Below, piece after piece: positions 15,842-23,545 of a stretch of 28,818 bases of DNA. Source of the DNA: Acholeplasmatales bacterium (lineage in GTDB: Bacteria > Bacillota_I > Bacilli_A > Acholeplasmatales > Anaeroplasmataceae); NCBI GenBank assembly GCA_900767915.1, contig CAAGAX010000045.1, positions 1 through 28,818 of the forward strand. The letters are read 5' to 3'. The notes beneath the pieces are model-generated. The model saw nothing but the letters and a program-made list of their open reading frames with translations. It had not been told where the DNA came from and did no database searches. Every line of letters starts with the position of its first letter. Within the stretch, counting starts at the first letter, position 1. The position numbers and the translations under genes were made by a program.

Positions 15842-15993
15842 TCTCTTTTATTTTTGTGTTTCTTAAATATGATGTGAACCCTAAATCTTGGACTCGAGGA
15901 ATTAAACAAGAAATGTGGTTAATATCAGTGTCATTATTTTGTTTTTTCACATGAAATAAAAAATGGAGAAACAGAAAATTATTATAAAAAAAC
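15842..15993. other. Non-coding stretch between the acetyltransferase and rplS promoter
   Basis: About 150 bases with no gene or strong terminator. It contains ACCCTAAAT at 15878-15886, the inverted match of ATTTAGGGT at 15269-15277 on the far side of the acetyltransferase gene. Next to it is a TTGGAC-containing run reminiscent of IS3-type ends. No complete mobile element is visible. Confidence 0.3.
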
Positions 15994-16022
15994 TTGCAAT
16001 TGAATTTATTATGTGTTAAGAT
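15994..16022 (+). promoter_or_regulatory. Sigma-A promoter of rplS
   Basis: TTGCAA at 15994-15999, 17-base spacer, TAAGAT at 16017-16022. It predicts transcription starting near 16029. Confidence 0.72.
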
Positions 16023-16110
16023 GTAATGGCTGATTTATTCAGTAAAGCACATTACTCCGCTGGCAACATGGGATTTATGGCTATGAGTTTTGTTAAATAG
16101 GAGATACATT
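16023..16110 (+). ncRNA. Probable ribosomal protein L19 leader
   Basis: The segment before rplS is far more structured and GC-balanced than other leaders here. GTAATG and CATTAC can pair around a CTGA/TCAG hairpin, followed by ACTCCGCTGGC and CATGGGA. L19 leaders of low-GC Gram-positives are known autoregulatory elements in this place. The predicted start near 16029 would cut into the outer helix, so either the start lies upstream or only the inner part is used. Confidence 0.5.
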
Positions 16111-16467
16111 ATGGCAAATTCAAAGGGTCAAGCATTAATTAATGAAATTACTGCTGAATATTTACAAGAGCGTCCAGACTTCCGTCCTGGTGATTCTGTA
16201 AAGGTTTTCGTAAAGATCGTTGAAGGTGATACTCATCGTATCCAAGTATTTGAAGGTTTAGTTATTAAACGTCAAGGTGCTGGAATTTCTGAGACTTTCA
16301 CTGTTAGAAAGGTTTCTTACGGAATCGGTGTTGAACGTACTTTCCCTGTTCATACACCAGCTATCGATCATATTGAAGTAGTTAGAAAAGGTAAGGTTCG
16401 TCGTGCTAAGTTACACTACATCCGTACATTATCTGCAAAGGCTGCTCGTATTAAGGAACGTCGATAA
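16111..16467 (+). CDS. rplS: 50S ribosomal protein L19
   Basis: Large-subunit protein at the 30S-50S interface. 118 residues, normal length, with RPGDSVKVFVKIVEGD, RIQVFEGLVIKRQG and the C-terminal KVRRAKLHYIR motifs. ATG 16111 follows TAGGAG; an upstream in-frame start at 16090 is inside the leader. It has its own promoter, leader and terminator. In most Firmicutes rplS follows trmD; here it precedes rimM-trmD as a separate unit. Confidence 0.98.
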   Translation: MANSKGQALINEITAEYLQERPDFRPGDSVKVFVKIVEGDTHRIQVFEGLVIKRQGAGISETFTVRKVSYGIGVERTFPVHTPAIDHIEVVRKGKVRRAKLHYIRTLSAKAARIKERR

Positions 16468-16473
16468 TCAATT

Positions 16474-16500
16474 GACCAGATTTATTCTGGTCTTTTCTTT
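16474..16500 (+). terminator. Terminator after rplS
   Basis: Stem GACCAGA / TCTGGTC with loop TTTAT, then TTTTCTTTTG. Confidence 0.9.
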
Positions 16501-16576
16501 TGTCAAAAAAAATCAAAAAGTCTTTTTTGTATAAAGAAAATATGATAAAATAATTTATAGTTAGGATGTGTTCTCA

Positions 16577-17065
16577 ATGAAATATTACAAATGTGGTCAT
16601 ATTATGACTACTCATGGAATTAAAGGCGACTTAAAAGTTAAGCCATTGACTGATTTTGATAGATTTTATCCTGGAAGTCATCTTTTTATTCTTCATCAGG
16701 GTAATTATATTGATGTTGTTGTAAACAAAGCATCTACATTTAAAGATTACTATTTAATTTCATTTAAAGATTTATTAGATATTAATTTAGTCGAAAAATA
16801 TCATAGTGATGATATTTATGTTAGTGAAGATAATCGAGAAAAGCTAGATAATGATGAATATTATTATAGTGATTTAATAGGTAAAGAAGTATTAAATCAA
16901 AATAATGAATCTAGAGGCTTAGTTATTGAAATAAGAGAAATGCCTCATGCAAGATATTTAGTTGTTAAATTCAATGATAAAAATTATTTAATTCCATTTA
17001 TAAATGAGTTTATTAAAGAAATAAATGATAAAATTTATATTAACGAAATTGAGGGATTATTTTGA
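16577..17065 (+). CDS. rimM: 16S rRNA processing protein RimM
   Basis: Assists maturation of the 30S head. 162 residues with an N-terminal beta-barrel (MTTHGIKGDLKVKPLTD) and a C-terminal PRC-barrel (YYSDLIGKEV..., ending YLIPFINEFIKEI...EGLF). ATG 16577 is chosen because AGGATG lies eight bases upstream; a GTG at 16568 overlaps that site. Its stop overlaps the TTG start of trmD by four bases. Confidence 0.95.
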   Translation: MKYYKCGHIMTTHGIKGDLKVKPLTDFDRFYPGSHLFILHQGNYIDVVVNKASTFKDYYLISFKDLLDINLVEKYHSDDIYVSEDNREKLDNDEYYYSDLIGKEVLNQNNESRGLVIEIREMPHARYLVVKFNDKNYLIPFINEFIKEINDKIYINEIEGLF

Positions 17066-17787
17066 AAATTAAAATATTAACATTATTTCCTAATATGTTT
17101 TTAGAATTTAAAAGTGAATCAATAATAAAACGTGCTATTGAAAAGCAAATAGTATCTATTGATGTTATAGATATAAGAGAATATTCTCATTTAAAGCATA
17201 AGCATGTTGATGATACTCCATGTGGTGGTGGAGCTGGAATGGTTTTAAAGGTTGATATTCTTAATAGAGCTATTAAAGCAAATTCAAATGAAAATAGTTA
17301 TAAAATAATGATGACTCCTCAAGGAAGACAATATTCTCAAGGTATAGCAGAAGAATTAAAGAAGCATGATGAATTAGTTTTCATTTGTGGACATTATGAA
17401 GGCTTTGATGAAAGAATTAGAAGCTATGTTGATGATGAAATATCGATTGGTGATTATGTACTAACTGGTGGTGAACTTCCTGCAATGGTAGTTTGTGATA
17501 GTGTCATTAGATTATTAAATGACGCAATAAAAGAAGAGAGTCATGAGGATGATTCATTTTCAACAGGATTATTAGAATATCCTCAATATACCAGACCAAT
17601 TGAATATGACGGAATGCGTGTTCCTGAGGTATTATTAAATGGAAATCATAAAGATATCGCTTATTATAGAAAAAAAGAAAGCTTAAGAAAAACTATTCAT
17701 AGAAGACCAGATTTATTAGAAAAATATCCTTTGACTAATGAGGATAAAAAAATAATAAAAGAAATAGAAGAGGAGGAAAATAAATGA
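17062..17787 (+). CDS. trmD: tRNA (guanine-37-N1) methyltransferase
   Basis: Methylates G37 next to the anticodon, preventing +1 frameshifts. The 241-residue SPOUT enzyme carries PCGGGAGMVLK, GHYEGFDERI and the knot motif EISIGDYVLTGGELPAM. It starts with TTG inside the rimM stop (TTGA), with GAGGGAT upstream. The 3' end overlaps malQ by four bases. Confidence 0.97.
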   Translation: MKIKILTLFPNMFLEFKSESIIKRAIEKQIVSIDVIDIREYSHLKHKHVDDTPCGGGAGMVLKVDILNRAIKANSNENSYKIMMTPQGRQYSQGIAEELKKHDELVFICGHYEGFDERIRSYVDDEISIGDYVLTGGELPAMVVCDSVIRLLNDAIKEESHEDDSFSTGLLEYPQYTRPIEYDGMRVPEVLLNGNHKDIAYYRKKESLRKTIHRRPDLLEKYPLTNEDKKIIKEIEEEENK

Positions 17788-19250
17788 AAAGTGCAGGAGT
17801 TTTATTACACATTTCAAGCCTACCATCTAAATATGGTATAGGAACAATAGGAAAGGTAGCCTATAAATTTGTTGATTTTTTAAGTGATTCAGGCCAAAAA
17901 ATATGGCAAATATTGCCTATAGGACCAACATCATATGGTGATTCACCATATCAATCATTGTCTGCTTTCGCTTTTAATCCTTATTTTATAGATTTAGATG
18001 AGCTTGTTAAGGAAGGATTATTAGAAAAAAAAGATTTGCCAAATGAAATTGAAACTAAAAAAGTTGATTATGCATCTTTATTTAATGAAAGATATAAAAT
18101 CTTACATAAGGCTTATTCAAAAGTAGAATTAGTATATGAGGAATTTCAATCATTTATGTTAGAAGAAAATGATTGGCTACATGATTATGCAATGTTCATG
18201 GTTTTAAAGGAAGAACAAGAAAATAGAAGCTGGAATACTTGGTATGATGATTTTAAATATCGTAGAGCTGAATCATTAGAATGGCTATCTAATCAATATA
18301 AGGATAGGATAAATGAATGGAAATTCTATCAATTTTTATTCTTTAAGCAATGGATGAAGCTTAAGAAGTATGCTAATAAAAAAGGAATTGAAATTATGGG
18401 AGATATGCCAATTTATTGTGCATATGACTCTAGCGATGTTTGGGCTAATCCATCTATGTTCCAATTAGATAATTCTTTAAATCCTACAAGAGTTGCAGGA
18501 TGTCCCCCTGATGTATTTAGTGAGGATGGTCAACTATGGGGAAATCCACTTTATAATTATGATAAAATGAAGGAAGATAATTATTCATGGTGGATAAAAA
18601 GAGTTAAGCATTCATTAAGAATTTTTGATATTTTAAGAATAGATCATTTTAGAGGCTTTGCTGGCTATTATTCAATCCCATTTGGAGATACTACAGCTAA
18701 GAATGGTGCTTGGGTTTCAGGACCAGGCTATGATTTATTTAAAGCTATTGAAAAGGTTGTTCCTAATGCGAATATTGTTGCTGAAAATTTAGGATTTTTA
18801 ACACCTGATGTACATAAGCTTTTAAAGCAATGTAATTATCCAGGAATGAATATATTCCAATTTGAATTAGGAGATTATACTAAAAAGGCCCCTATTTATA
18901 AAAAATATCCTGAAAATAATTTATTTTATTCAGGAACACATGATAATCAGCTACTTGAATCATTCTATCATCAGCTTGATGAAAAAGGTAAAGCTATGGT
19001 TGATAAAATTTGTGGTATTAAATTTACAGATAGACCATCATTAAAAATTATAGAATATTGCATGAAAAATGAGGCTAAGTATTGTATAATTCCATTACAA
19101 GATTATTTAGGATTAAGTGATGCTGATGGAAGAATGAATATTCCTTCAACAGCTAGTGGAAATTGGACCTATATTTCTAAAGAAGCTGATTATTCTACTG
19201 AATTAAAAGAATACATGAAGAATTTAGCAATTAGTACTGGTAGATTCTAA
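17784..19250 (+). CDS. malQ: 4-alpha-glucanotransferase (amylomaltase, GH77)
   Basis: Transfers alpha-1,4-glucan segments in maltodextrin or glycogen metabolism; cytoplasmic. The 488-residue protein begins GVLLHISSLPSKYGIGTIG. The nucleophile Asp287 is in LRIDHFRGF, the acid/base Glu334 in VAENLG and the third carboxylate Asp387 in GTHDNQ. It is coupled by an ATGA overlap to trmD, an unusual partner with no pathway link, and has no other glycogen or maltose gene beside it. A terminator follows. Confidence 0.96.
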   Translation: MKSAGVLLHISSLPSKYGIGTIGKVAYKFVDFLSDSGQKIWQILPIGPTSYGDSPYQSLSAFAFNPYFIDLDELVKEGLLEKKDLPNEIETKKVDYASLFNERYKILHKAYSKVELVYEEFQSFMLEENDWLHDYAMFMVLKEEQENRSWNTWYDDFKYRRAESLEWLSNQYKDRINEWKFYQFLFFKQWMKLKKYANKKGIEIMGDMPIYCAYDSSDVWANPSMFQLDNSLNPTRVAGCPPDVFSEDGQLWGNPLYNYDKMKEDNYSWWIKRVKHSLRIFDILRIDHFRGFAGYYSIPFGDTTAKNGAWVSGPGYDLFKAIEKVVPNANIVAENLGFLTPDVHKLLKQCNYPGMNIFQFELGDYTKKAPIYKKYPENNLFYSGTHDNQLLESFYHQLDEKGKAMVDKICGIKFTDRPSLKIIEYCMKNEAKYCIIPLQDYLGLSDADGRMNIPSTASGNWTYISKEADYSTELKEYMKNLAISTGRF

Positions 19251-19256
19251 TATTGT

Positions 19257-19280
19257 GGGAGATAAAATCTCCCCTTTTTT
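19257..19280 (+). terminator. Terminator after malQ
   Basis: Stem GGGAGAT / ATCTCCC with loop AAA, then CTTTTTTG. Confidence 0.88.
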
Positions 19281-19325
19281 GTTTTAAATACTTTTCTAAT
19301 ATCCATACTAATATTGGTGAATAAG

Positions 19326-20036
19326 ATGAATATTAAAAAAATATTTATTAATATCTCAAATTTAACATTCTCTTCAGCTGCTTTTTCGTTTTATTTAATT
19401 ATTAATGGAGGCTCTACTGTATTTTTATTAATTAATATTCTCTCTCTATTTATTAATAAATTTTCAATAAAAATACCAAATACTATTTTGAATAATATTT
19501 ATTATTCTTTAGTTAGCTATAATAAAAATTATACATTTTCTATAATTATTTTATGTACAAGTATATATTCTACCTCAACATTATTTATGTCCTATTTAAA
19601 GGGAGTAGAATTAATTACTAATAGTAAGTATATTTATAATAAAAGAATAATTTCAATTATATTTTCATTATTATTACCATTTATTTTTATTATAATGCTA
19701 TTAATATTTATTCTATTAAAGATAATTAATATAATATCAGTACTAATTATTTATATTTTATTATATTTTATATTTCAATTTATCCTTCAAGGCTTTGCTT
19801 TAAAAAGTATTAGTATTAAATTTCTTTATAAAGGAATAATAATTAGCTTTTTATTTTCATTTATTTTTTCATTATCATTTTTAATTTTTTTAAATTATTT
19901 TAGCTTTAAAGAAATATATGGAATATTTTCGCTAATAATAAGCTTTATTTTCTTTTTATACATGAATATATTTGGATTATATTTAGGTATTTATTATAAT
20001 TGGAAAAAAATAGAAGAATTTAATTATTATATCTAG
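19326..20036 (+). CDS. Divergent YihY/BrkB-family membrane protein
   Basis: 236 residues, almost entirely hydrophobic, with about six membrane helices. Family-like marks are STLFMSYLKGVELI (near 82-95, where relatives read SASKGINALMRGLN) and a C-terminal FSFKEIYGIFSLIISFIFF followed by MNIFGLYLGIYYNW. The latter corresponds to the YGSLGAIIVLLLWLYL and LGAELN ends of YihY proteins. The match is remote. It is extremely rich in Ile, Leu, Phe, Asn and Lys. ATG 19326 follows GGTGA; an earlier TTG (19314) is less likely. pdaA follows 24 bases later, so the two may be co-transcribed. Function unknown. Confidence 0.65.
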   Translation: MNIKKIFINISNLTFSSAAFSFYLIINGGSTVFLLINILSLFINKFSIKIPNTILNNIYYSLVSYNKNYTFSIIILCTSIYSTSTLFMSYLKGVELITNSKYIYNKRIISIIFSLLLPFIFIIMLLIFILLKIINIISVLIIYILLYFIFQFILQGFALKSISIKFLYKGIIISFLFSFIFSLSFLIFLNYFSFKEIYGIFSLIISFIFFLYMNIFGLYLGIYYNWKKIEEFNYYI

Positions 20037-20060
20037 TTACAATAAATGTGGTGATGAAAT

Positions 20061-20795
20061 TTGAAAAAGATAATAATGTTCATATTATTTGTATTATCAA
20101 CACCCATTTTAATTTTATCAGCTAATGAATATGGAGTTGGAAAAAATAAAAGTGGAGAAAGACCTAATGTTAATATAAAAGTAATTGAAGAAAACAATGG
20201 CTATACAATAGGTAATGATGATAATAGAATTTATTTAACATTTGATTGTGGCTATGAAAATGGTTATACTGAAATGATATTAGATGTATTAAAGGAAACA
20301 AATACCAAGGCATGTTTTTTCATTACTGGCCATTATTTAAATACTAGCTATGAAATAATTAAAAGAATGGAAAATGAGGGCCATATTATTGGTAATCATA
20401 CTTATTCTCATAAAAGCTTTAATTCTTCTTCTAATGAAGAAATTTTAAATGATGTAAAAAAACTTGAGAATCTATATAAAGAAAAGATGGGATCATCTAT
20501 GAGTAAATATATTAGACCTCCAAAGGGAGAATATACTTATAATAGTCAAAAGCTATTGAGTGATAATGATTATACTTCTGTTTTTTGGTCACTTGCATAT
20601 GTTGATTGGTATAAGGATAAATATTATGGTAATCATTATAGCTATAATAATATTATAAAAAAAATTCATAATGGTGCCATTATATTAATGCATTCAGTAT
20701 CTAAGGATAATGCATTAGATTTAAAAGATATTATTATAGATTTGAAAGGAAAAGGATATATCTTTTCATCATTAGATGATTTATCAAGTAGATAA
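20061..20795 (+). CDS. pdaA: PdaA-type polysaccharide deacetylase (spore cortex)
   Basis: Removes the N-acetyl group of muramic acid, the step before muramic-delta-lactam formation that marks spore cortex for germination enzymes. 244 residues: signal peptide about 1-20, then the NodB-type domain. It has TFDCGYENGYT (Asp62), FFITGHY, IIGNHTYSH (metal ligands His-x3-His), RPPKGEY and the PdaA-specific AYVDWYKD and MHSVSKDNA motifs. These last two separate it from general chitooligosaccharide deacetylases. It starts with TTG after GGTGATG. Confidence 0.9.
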   Translation: MKKIIMFILFVLSTPILILSANEYGVGKNKSGERPNVNIKVIEENNGYTIGNDDNRIYLTFDCGYENGYTEMILDVLKETNTKACFFITGHYLNTSYEIIKRMENEGHIIGNHTYSHKSFNSSSNEEILNDVKKLENLYKEKMGSSMSKYIRPPKGEYTYNSQKLLSDNDYTSVFWSLAYVDWYKDKYYGNHYSYNNIIKKIHNGAIILMHSVSKDNALDLKDIIIDLKGKGYIFSSLDDLSSR

Positions 20796-20808
20796 TAAAA
20801 GTAAATAA

Positions 20809-20817
20809 TGGTATAAT
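20809..20817 (+). promoter_or_regulatory. Extended -10 promoter of holA
   Basis: TGGTATAAT, 18 bases before the holA ATG; the -35 region is weak. GAGGTGA follows as the ribosome binding site. Confidence 0.6.
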
Positions 20818-20834
20818 GTTTCTGAGGTGATACA

Positions 20835-21764
20835 ATGTATAATTATATTATTTCATCTGATGATACATTGCTATGTAATCAAAAAATAGAAGAGCTTCAG
20901 AAACAATTTAATATGGAAATGGATATAAACAGCTATGATTTAGCTGATGATGGTATTTATTCTATTATAGATGATTTATCTACTATTTCCTTATTTGACA
21001 TACCAAAATTTTTAATAGTAAAATCATTTGAAGAAATATCAAATATAAGTGATAATGCTTTAGCTGAGCTATTAAAAGCAATAAACGATGTTAATTCTAA
21101 TAATATTATTGTTTTTATAACATATAAGAATATTGATTCAAAAAATAATAATGCTATAAAGATAAAGAAATATTGTACAAGCATTGATATTAGAGTTAAA
21201 AATATGTCAATGCCAGAATACACATTAAAAAGATTTAATACTGATGGATATCAAATTGATAATCAAGCAGTATCATTATTATGTAGCTATGTTGATTCAT
21301 TTGATTTATTAGGACAATATATAGATATATTAGAAGCATATAAATTAAATGAAAAAAGCATTAATGATTCTGATATTAGACTAATGGTTTCTGCACCTAT
21401 TGAAAATGATGTTTATCAGTTAGTAGAAGCTGTTTTAAAAAATGATAAAGCTATTATGTTTCAGTATTATAATGATTTAAAGCTTATGAATATTCAAGCT
21501 TCATATTTAGTATCTTTATTAATTACTAAATTTCAGGAATTGTATAATGTCTATATATTAGTAAGAGCTAAATTTCAACAAAATGAATTAGCAGAGCTAT
21601 TTAATGTATCTTTAGGTAGAGCATATTATATGATTAAAAATGTTAAGAATACAACAATGCAAAAAATAAAGGATAATTTATCATTATTAAATAAACTAGA
21701 ACTTGATATTAAATCCGGTAAAATTGATCAATCATTAGGATTAGAATTGTATTTTTTAAGATAA
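20835..21764 (+). CDS. holA: DNA polymerase III delta subunit
   Basis: Opens the beta sliding clamp within the clamp loader. 309 residues, a little shorter than usual (about 340). It has the N-terminal domain (MYNYIISSDDTLLCNQKIEEL), the beta-contact-like SLFDIPKFLIVKSF and the C-terminal collar domain ending LLNKLELDIKSGKIDQSLGLELY. Its position, convergent with rpsT and near gpr, matches Bacillus holA (yqeN), which supports the assignment of this weakly conserved protein. Confidence 0.9.
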   Translation: MYNYIISSDDTLLCNQKIEELQKQFNMEMDINSYDLADDGIYSIIDDLSTISLFDIPKFLIVKSFEEISNISDNALAELLKAINDVNSNNIIVFITYKNIDSKNNNAIKIKKYCTSIDIRVKNMSMPEYTLKRFNTDGYQIDNQAVSLLCSYVDSFDLLGQYIDILEAYKLNEKSINDSDIRLMVSAPIENDVYQLVEAVLKNDKAIMFQYYNDLKLMNIQASYLVSLLITKFQELYNVYILVRAKFQQNELAELFNVSLGRAYYMIKNVKNTTMQKIKDNLSLLNKLELDIKSGKIDQSLGLELYFLR

Positions 21765-21766
21765 AA

Positions 21767-21797
21767 CAAAAAAAGCACCAATAGGTGCTTTTTTGTT
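21767..21797. terminator. Bidirectional terminator between holA and rpsT
   Basis: AAAAAAAGCACC / GGTGCTTTTTT around loop AATA is flanked by A-run and T-run, so it can terminate both convergent genes. Confidence 0.92.
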
Positions 21798-21816
21798 ATA
21801 TAAGATATATAAGGTA

Positions 21817-22080
21817 TTACTTTAAAGTATTTACTGCATTAGCAAGCTCTGATTTATGTCTTGCAACGTAGTTCTTATGAACGATTCCCTTAGCTAAAGC
21901 CTTGTCTAATTTCTTATAAGCTAAATTTAAAGCTACAGTAGCCTTTTCAGCATCCTTTGCATCAACAAGAGCGTATACATTCTTCATTGCAGTCTTTAAA
22001 GAAGATTTAAATGCTACATTTGTTAATCTTGCTTTTTCACTTGTACGAACACGTTTGATTTGTTGTTTAATATTTGCCAT
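21817..22080 (-). CDS. rpsT: 30S ribosomal protein S20
   Basis: Small-subunit assembly protein binding 16S rRNA. 87 residues, highly basic helical protein with MANIKQQIKRVRTSEKAR at the start and a KGIVHKNYVARHKSELA end. It is the only minus-strand gene in the window. GGAGGTG precedes the ATG. Codon use is biased as in ribosomal genes. Confidence 0.97.
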   Translation of the reverse strand: MANIKQQIKRVRTSEKARLTNVAFKSSLKTAMKNVYALVDAKDAEKATVALNLAYKKLDKALAKGIVHKNYVARHKSELANAVNTLK

Positions 22081-22113
22081 ATTTTCACCTCCGCTATTTC
22101 ATATGCACGACAT

Positions 22114-22142
22114 ATTATAGCATTTTAAAATTATCAAATCAA
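22114..22142 (-). promoter_or_regulatory. Sigma-A promoter of rpsT
   Basis: On the minus strand: TTGATT (22142-22137), 17 bases, TATAAT (22119-22114), with TGC before the -10. Predicted start near 22107. Confidence 0.8.
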
Positions 22143-22159
22143 GAAAAAAATTTTTTTTT

Positions 22160-22188
22160 GTATTATTTGTTAAAAAATATGCAAAATA
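22160..22188 (+). promoter_or_regulatory. Candidate forespore (sigma-G-like) promoter of gpr
   Basis: GTATT at 22160-22164, 17 bases, CAAAATA at 22182-22188. Compared with sigma-G elements (GHATR ... CATNNTA) each box has one mismatch. gpr is a sigma-F/G gene in Bacillus. Evidence is by eye only. Confidence 0.4.
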
Positions 22189-22202
22189 TATTTGGTGATT
22201 AT

Positions 22203-22946
22203 ATGTCAAGTAGAACTGATTTAGCTATTGAAGATTTTGAAGAAAAAGAAAAATATCCTGTTGATAGAATTATTAGCGGAATGAGATTAAGAAAATGTAT
22301 TGTTGATAAAAATGCTTCTAAAAGAATTCATAAAAAAGAAGGGGAATATTATTCTATTGATAATTTAAATTATTTCAAGAAGGATAATATCATCATTAAG
22401 CTTATATCATCTATTATTTATGATATGATAAACAAAATGAAAAAAATAGAATCTGTATTAATAGTTGGGCTTGGTAATCCATCTATTACTCCCGATTCCT
22501 TAGGACCTAGAGCATTAAAACAAATTGAGGTTAATAGACATTTAGAAAATGAAAAAAGATTTATAATATCTGCAATTACTCCTGGAGTTATGGGACAAAC
22601 TGGAATGGAATCTAGTGATATTATTAAAGCTATAGTTGATGATTTTAAGCCTGATTTAGTTGTTGTGATTGATGCTTTAGCTTGTAATAGGCTTGAAAGA
22701 ATTTGTAAATCTATTCAATTTGGAAGTAGTATTAATCCTGGAAGCGGTATATACAATAATAGAAAGGAGCTTTCAAAGGAAACCCTAGGATGTGATGTCA
22801 TTGCTATTGGTATACCTACTGTTTGTGATTTAAAAACTATTATGGATATTGATGATTCCTATTTCATTACAACAAATGATATTGATCAAGCTATGGATAT
22901 TTTATCAGGTATAGTAGCTAAAGGAATAAATAAGGCTTTTATATAA
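22203..22946 (+). CDS. gpr: Germination protease GPR, compact form
   Basis: Endoprotease that degrades the small acid-soluble DNA-protecting proteins during spore germination. 247 residues against about 370 in Bacillus. The start RTDLAIE, both active-site aspartates (Asp98 in TPDSLGPR, Asp157 in VVIDALAC), TPGVMGQTGMESSDI and NPGSGIYNNRKELS are intact. The C-terminus aligns with the end of the Bacillus protein (TTNDIDQAMDILSG), so the missing part is an internal segment after AIGIPTVCD, plus a shorter pro-region. ATG 22203 follows GGTGAT; in-frame sequence further upstream would run through the rpsT promoter. Confidence 0.93.
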   Translation: MSSRTDLAIEDFEEKEKYPVDRIISGMRLRKCIVDKNASKRIHKKEGEYYSIDNLNYFKKDNIIIKLISSIIYDMINKMKKIESVLIVGLGNPSITPDSLGPRALKQIEVNRHLENEKRFIISAITPGVMGQTGMESSDIIKAIVDDFKPDLVVVIDALACNRLERICKSIQFGSSINPGSGIYNNRKELSKETLGCDVIAIGIPTVCDLKTIMDIDDSYFITTNDIDQAMDILSGIVAKGINKAFI

Positions 22947-22948
22947 AC

Positions 22949-22980
22949 GAAAAGAGCATCCGTTTTGGATGCCCTTTTCT
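22949..22980 (+). terminator. Terminator after gpr
   Basis: GAAAAGAGCATCC / GGATGCCCTTTTC with loop GTTTT (one A-C mismatch) and a T-rich end. Confidence 0.88.
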
Positions 22981-23037
22981 TATTGGGAGAGATTATTTGA
23001 AAAGTATTTTTTCTTTACACCTATATGTTACCACCTA

Positions 23038-23053
23038 TGAAAGCGTTTGTCAA
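23038..23053 (+). promoter_or_regulatory. Weak cre-like (CcpA) sequence
   Basis: TGAAAGCGTTTGTCA matches the first half of a catabolite-responsive element well and the second half poorly. It lies about 75 bases before the next gene. Confidence 0.2.
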
Positions 23054-23090
23054 ATAAAAAATTAAAAAAATAATAAAAATTTTAATTATA

Positions 23091-23099
23091 TGATATAAT
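23091..23099 (+). promoter_or_regulatory. Extended -10 promoter of the 23128 operon
   Basis: TGATATAAT is a perfect extended -10 element about 29 bases before the gene; no good -35. Confidence 0.6.
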
Positions 23100-23127
23100 T
23101 GTTATAGATGATTTGTGAGGTGTAATG

Positions 23128-23541
23128 ATGGATAAGCATCAAATTTTAATGGATTTACGTAACGAACATAAATTAAAGGGATTAAAACCATGCTTCGTTA
23201 TTTTATCTTCAGCTAATGGAAAGCTTTATACAGGTTCAACTTCTGATTTTATCATGAGCTTAAAAAAAGGAGTTTTATATTTTCAAAGATTAAGTATGTT
23301 TTTACATAATTTAAAGCCAAAGGATGATGTATCATATCCTATTAATATTTTTATTGAATATAACATTATTAAAAAAAATGGATTTACAAGTATGCTTTAT
23401 TTATATACAAAGGAAGGAAATTATATTCAAATTAGCTATCAAACTGGATTATCAGATACCCAATCAACAGAATATAATCTTTCTAAAATTTTAGAAGAGC
23501 TTGAAGAAAATGGGATTAAGCAGGTTAAAACAGAGGATTAA
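23128..23541 (+). CDS. Unrecognised protein, 137 residues
   Basis: Not recognised. A soluble mixed alpha/beta protein with an N-terminal helix (MDKHQILMDLRNEHKLKG) and alternating beta-like segments in the middle (CFVILSSANGKLYTGS, INIFIEYNIIKKN, MLYLYTKEGNYIQISY). A charged C-terminal helix (KILEELEENG) closes it. There is no membrane helix, signal peptide or Cys motif. ATG 23128 is favoured over ATG 23125 by the seven-base gap after GAGG, the same as in holA. It heads an operon with a 48-residue basic gene and cvfB, suggesting an RNA-linked or regulatory setting. Confidence 0.72.
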   Translation: MDKHQILMDLRNEHKLKGLKPCFVILSSANGKLYTGSTSDFIMSLKKGVLYFQRLSMFLHNLKPKDDVSYPINIFIEYNIIKKNGFTSMLYLYTKEGNYIQISYQTGLSDTQSTEYNLSKILEELEENGIKQVKTED

Positions 23542-23545
23542 AAGG

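Noticed and set aside
20957..21223. Minus-strand frame inside holA
   Set aside because: Complement of a well-supported gene with no start signal.
22074..22202. Upstream start extending GPR by 43 residues
   Set aside because: It overlaps the rpsT promoter and start region, and the family N-terminus (RTDLAIE) begins at 22203.
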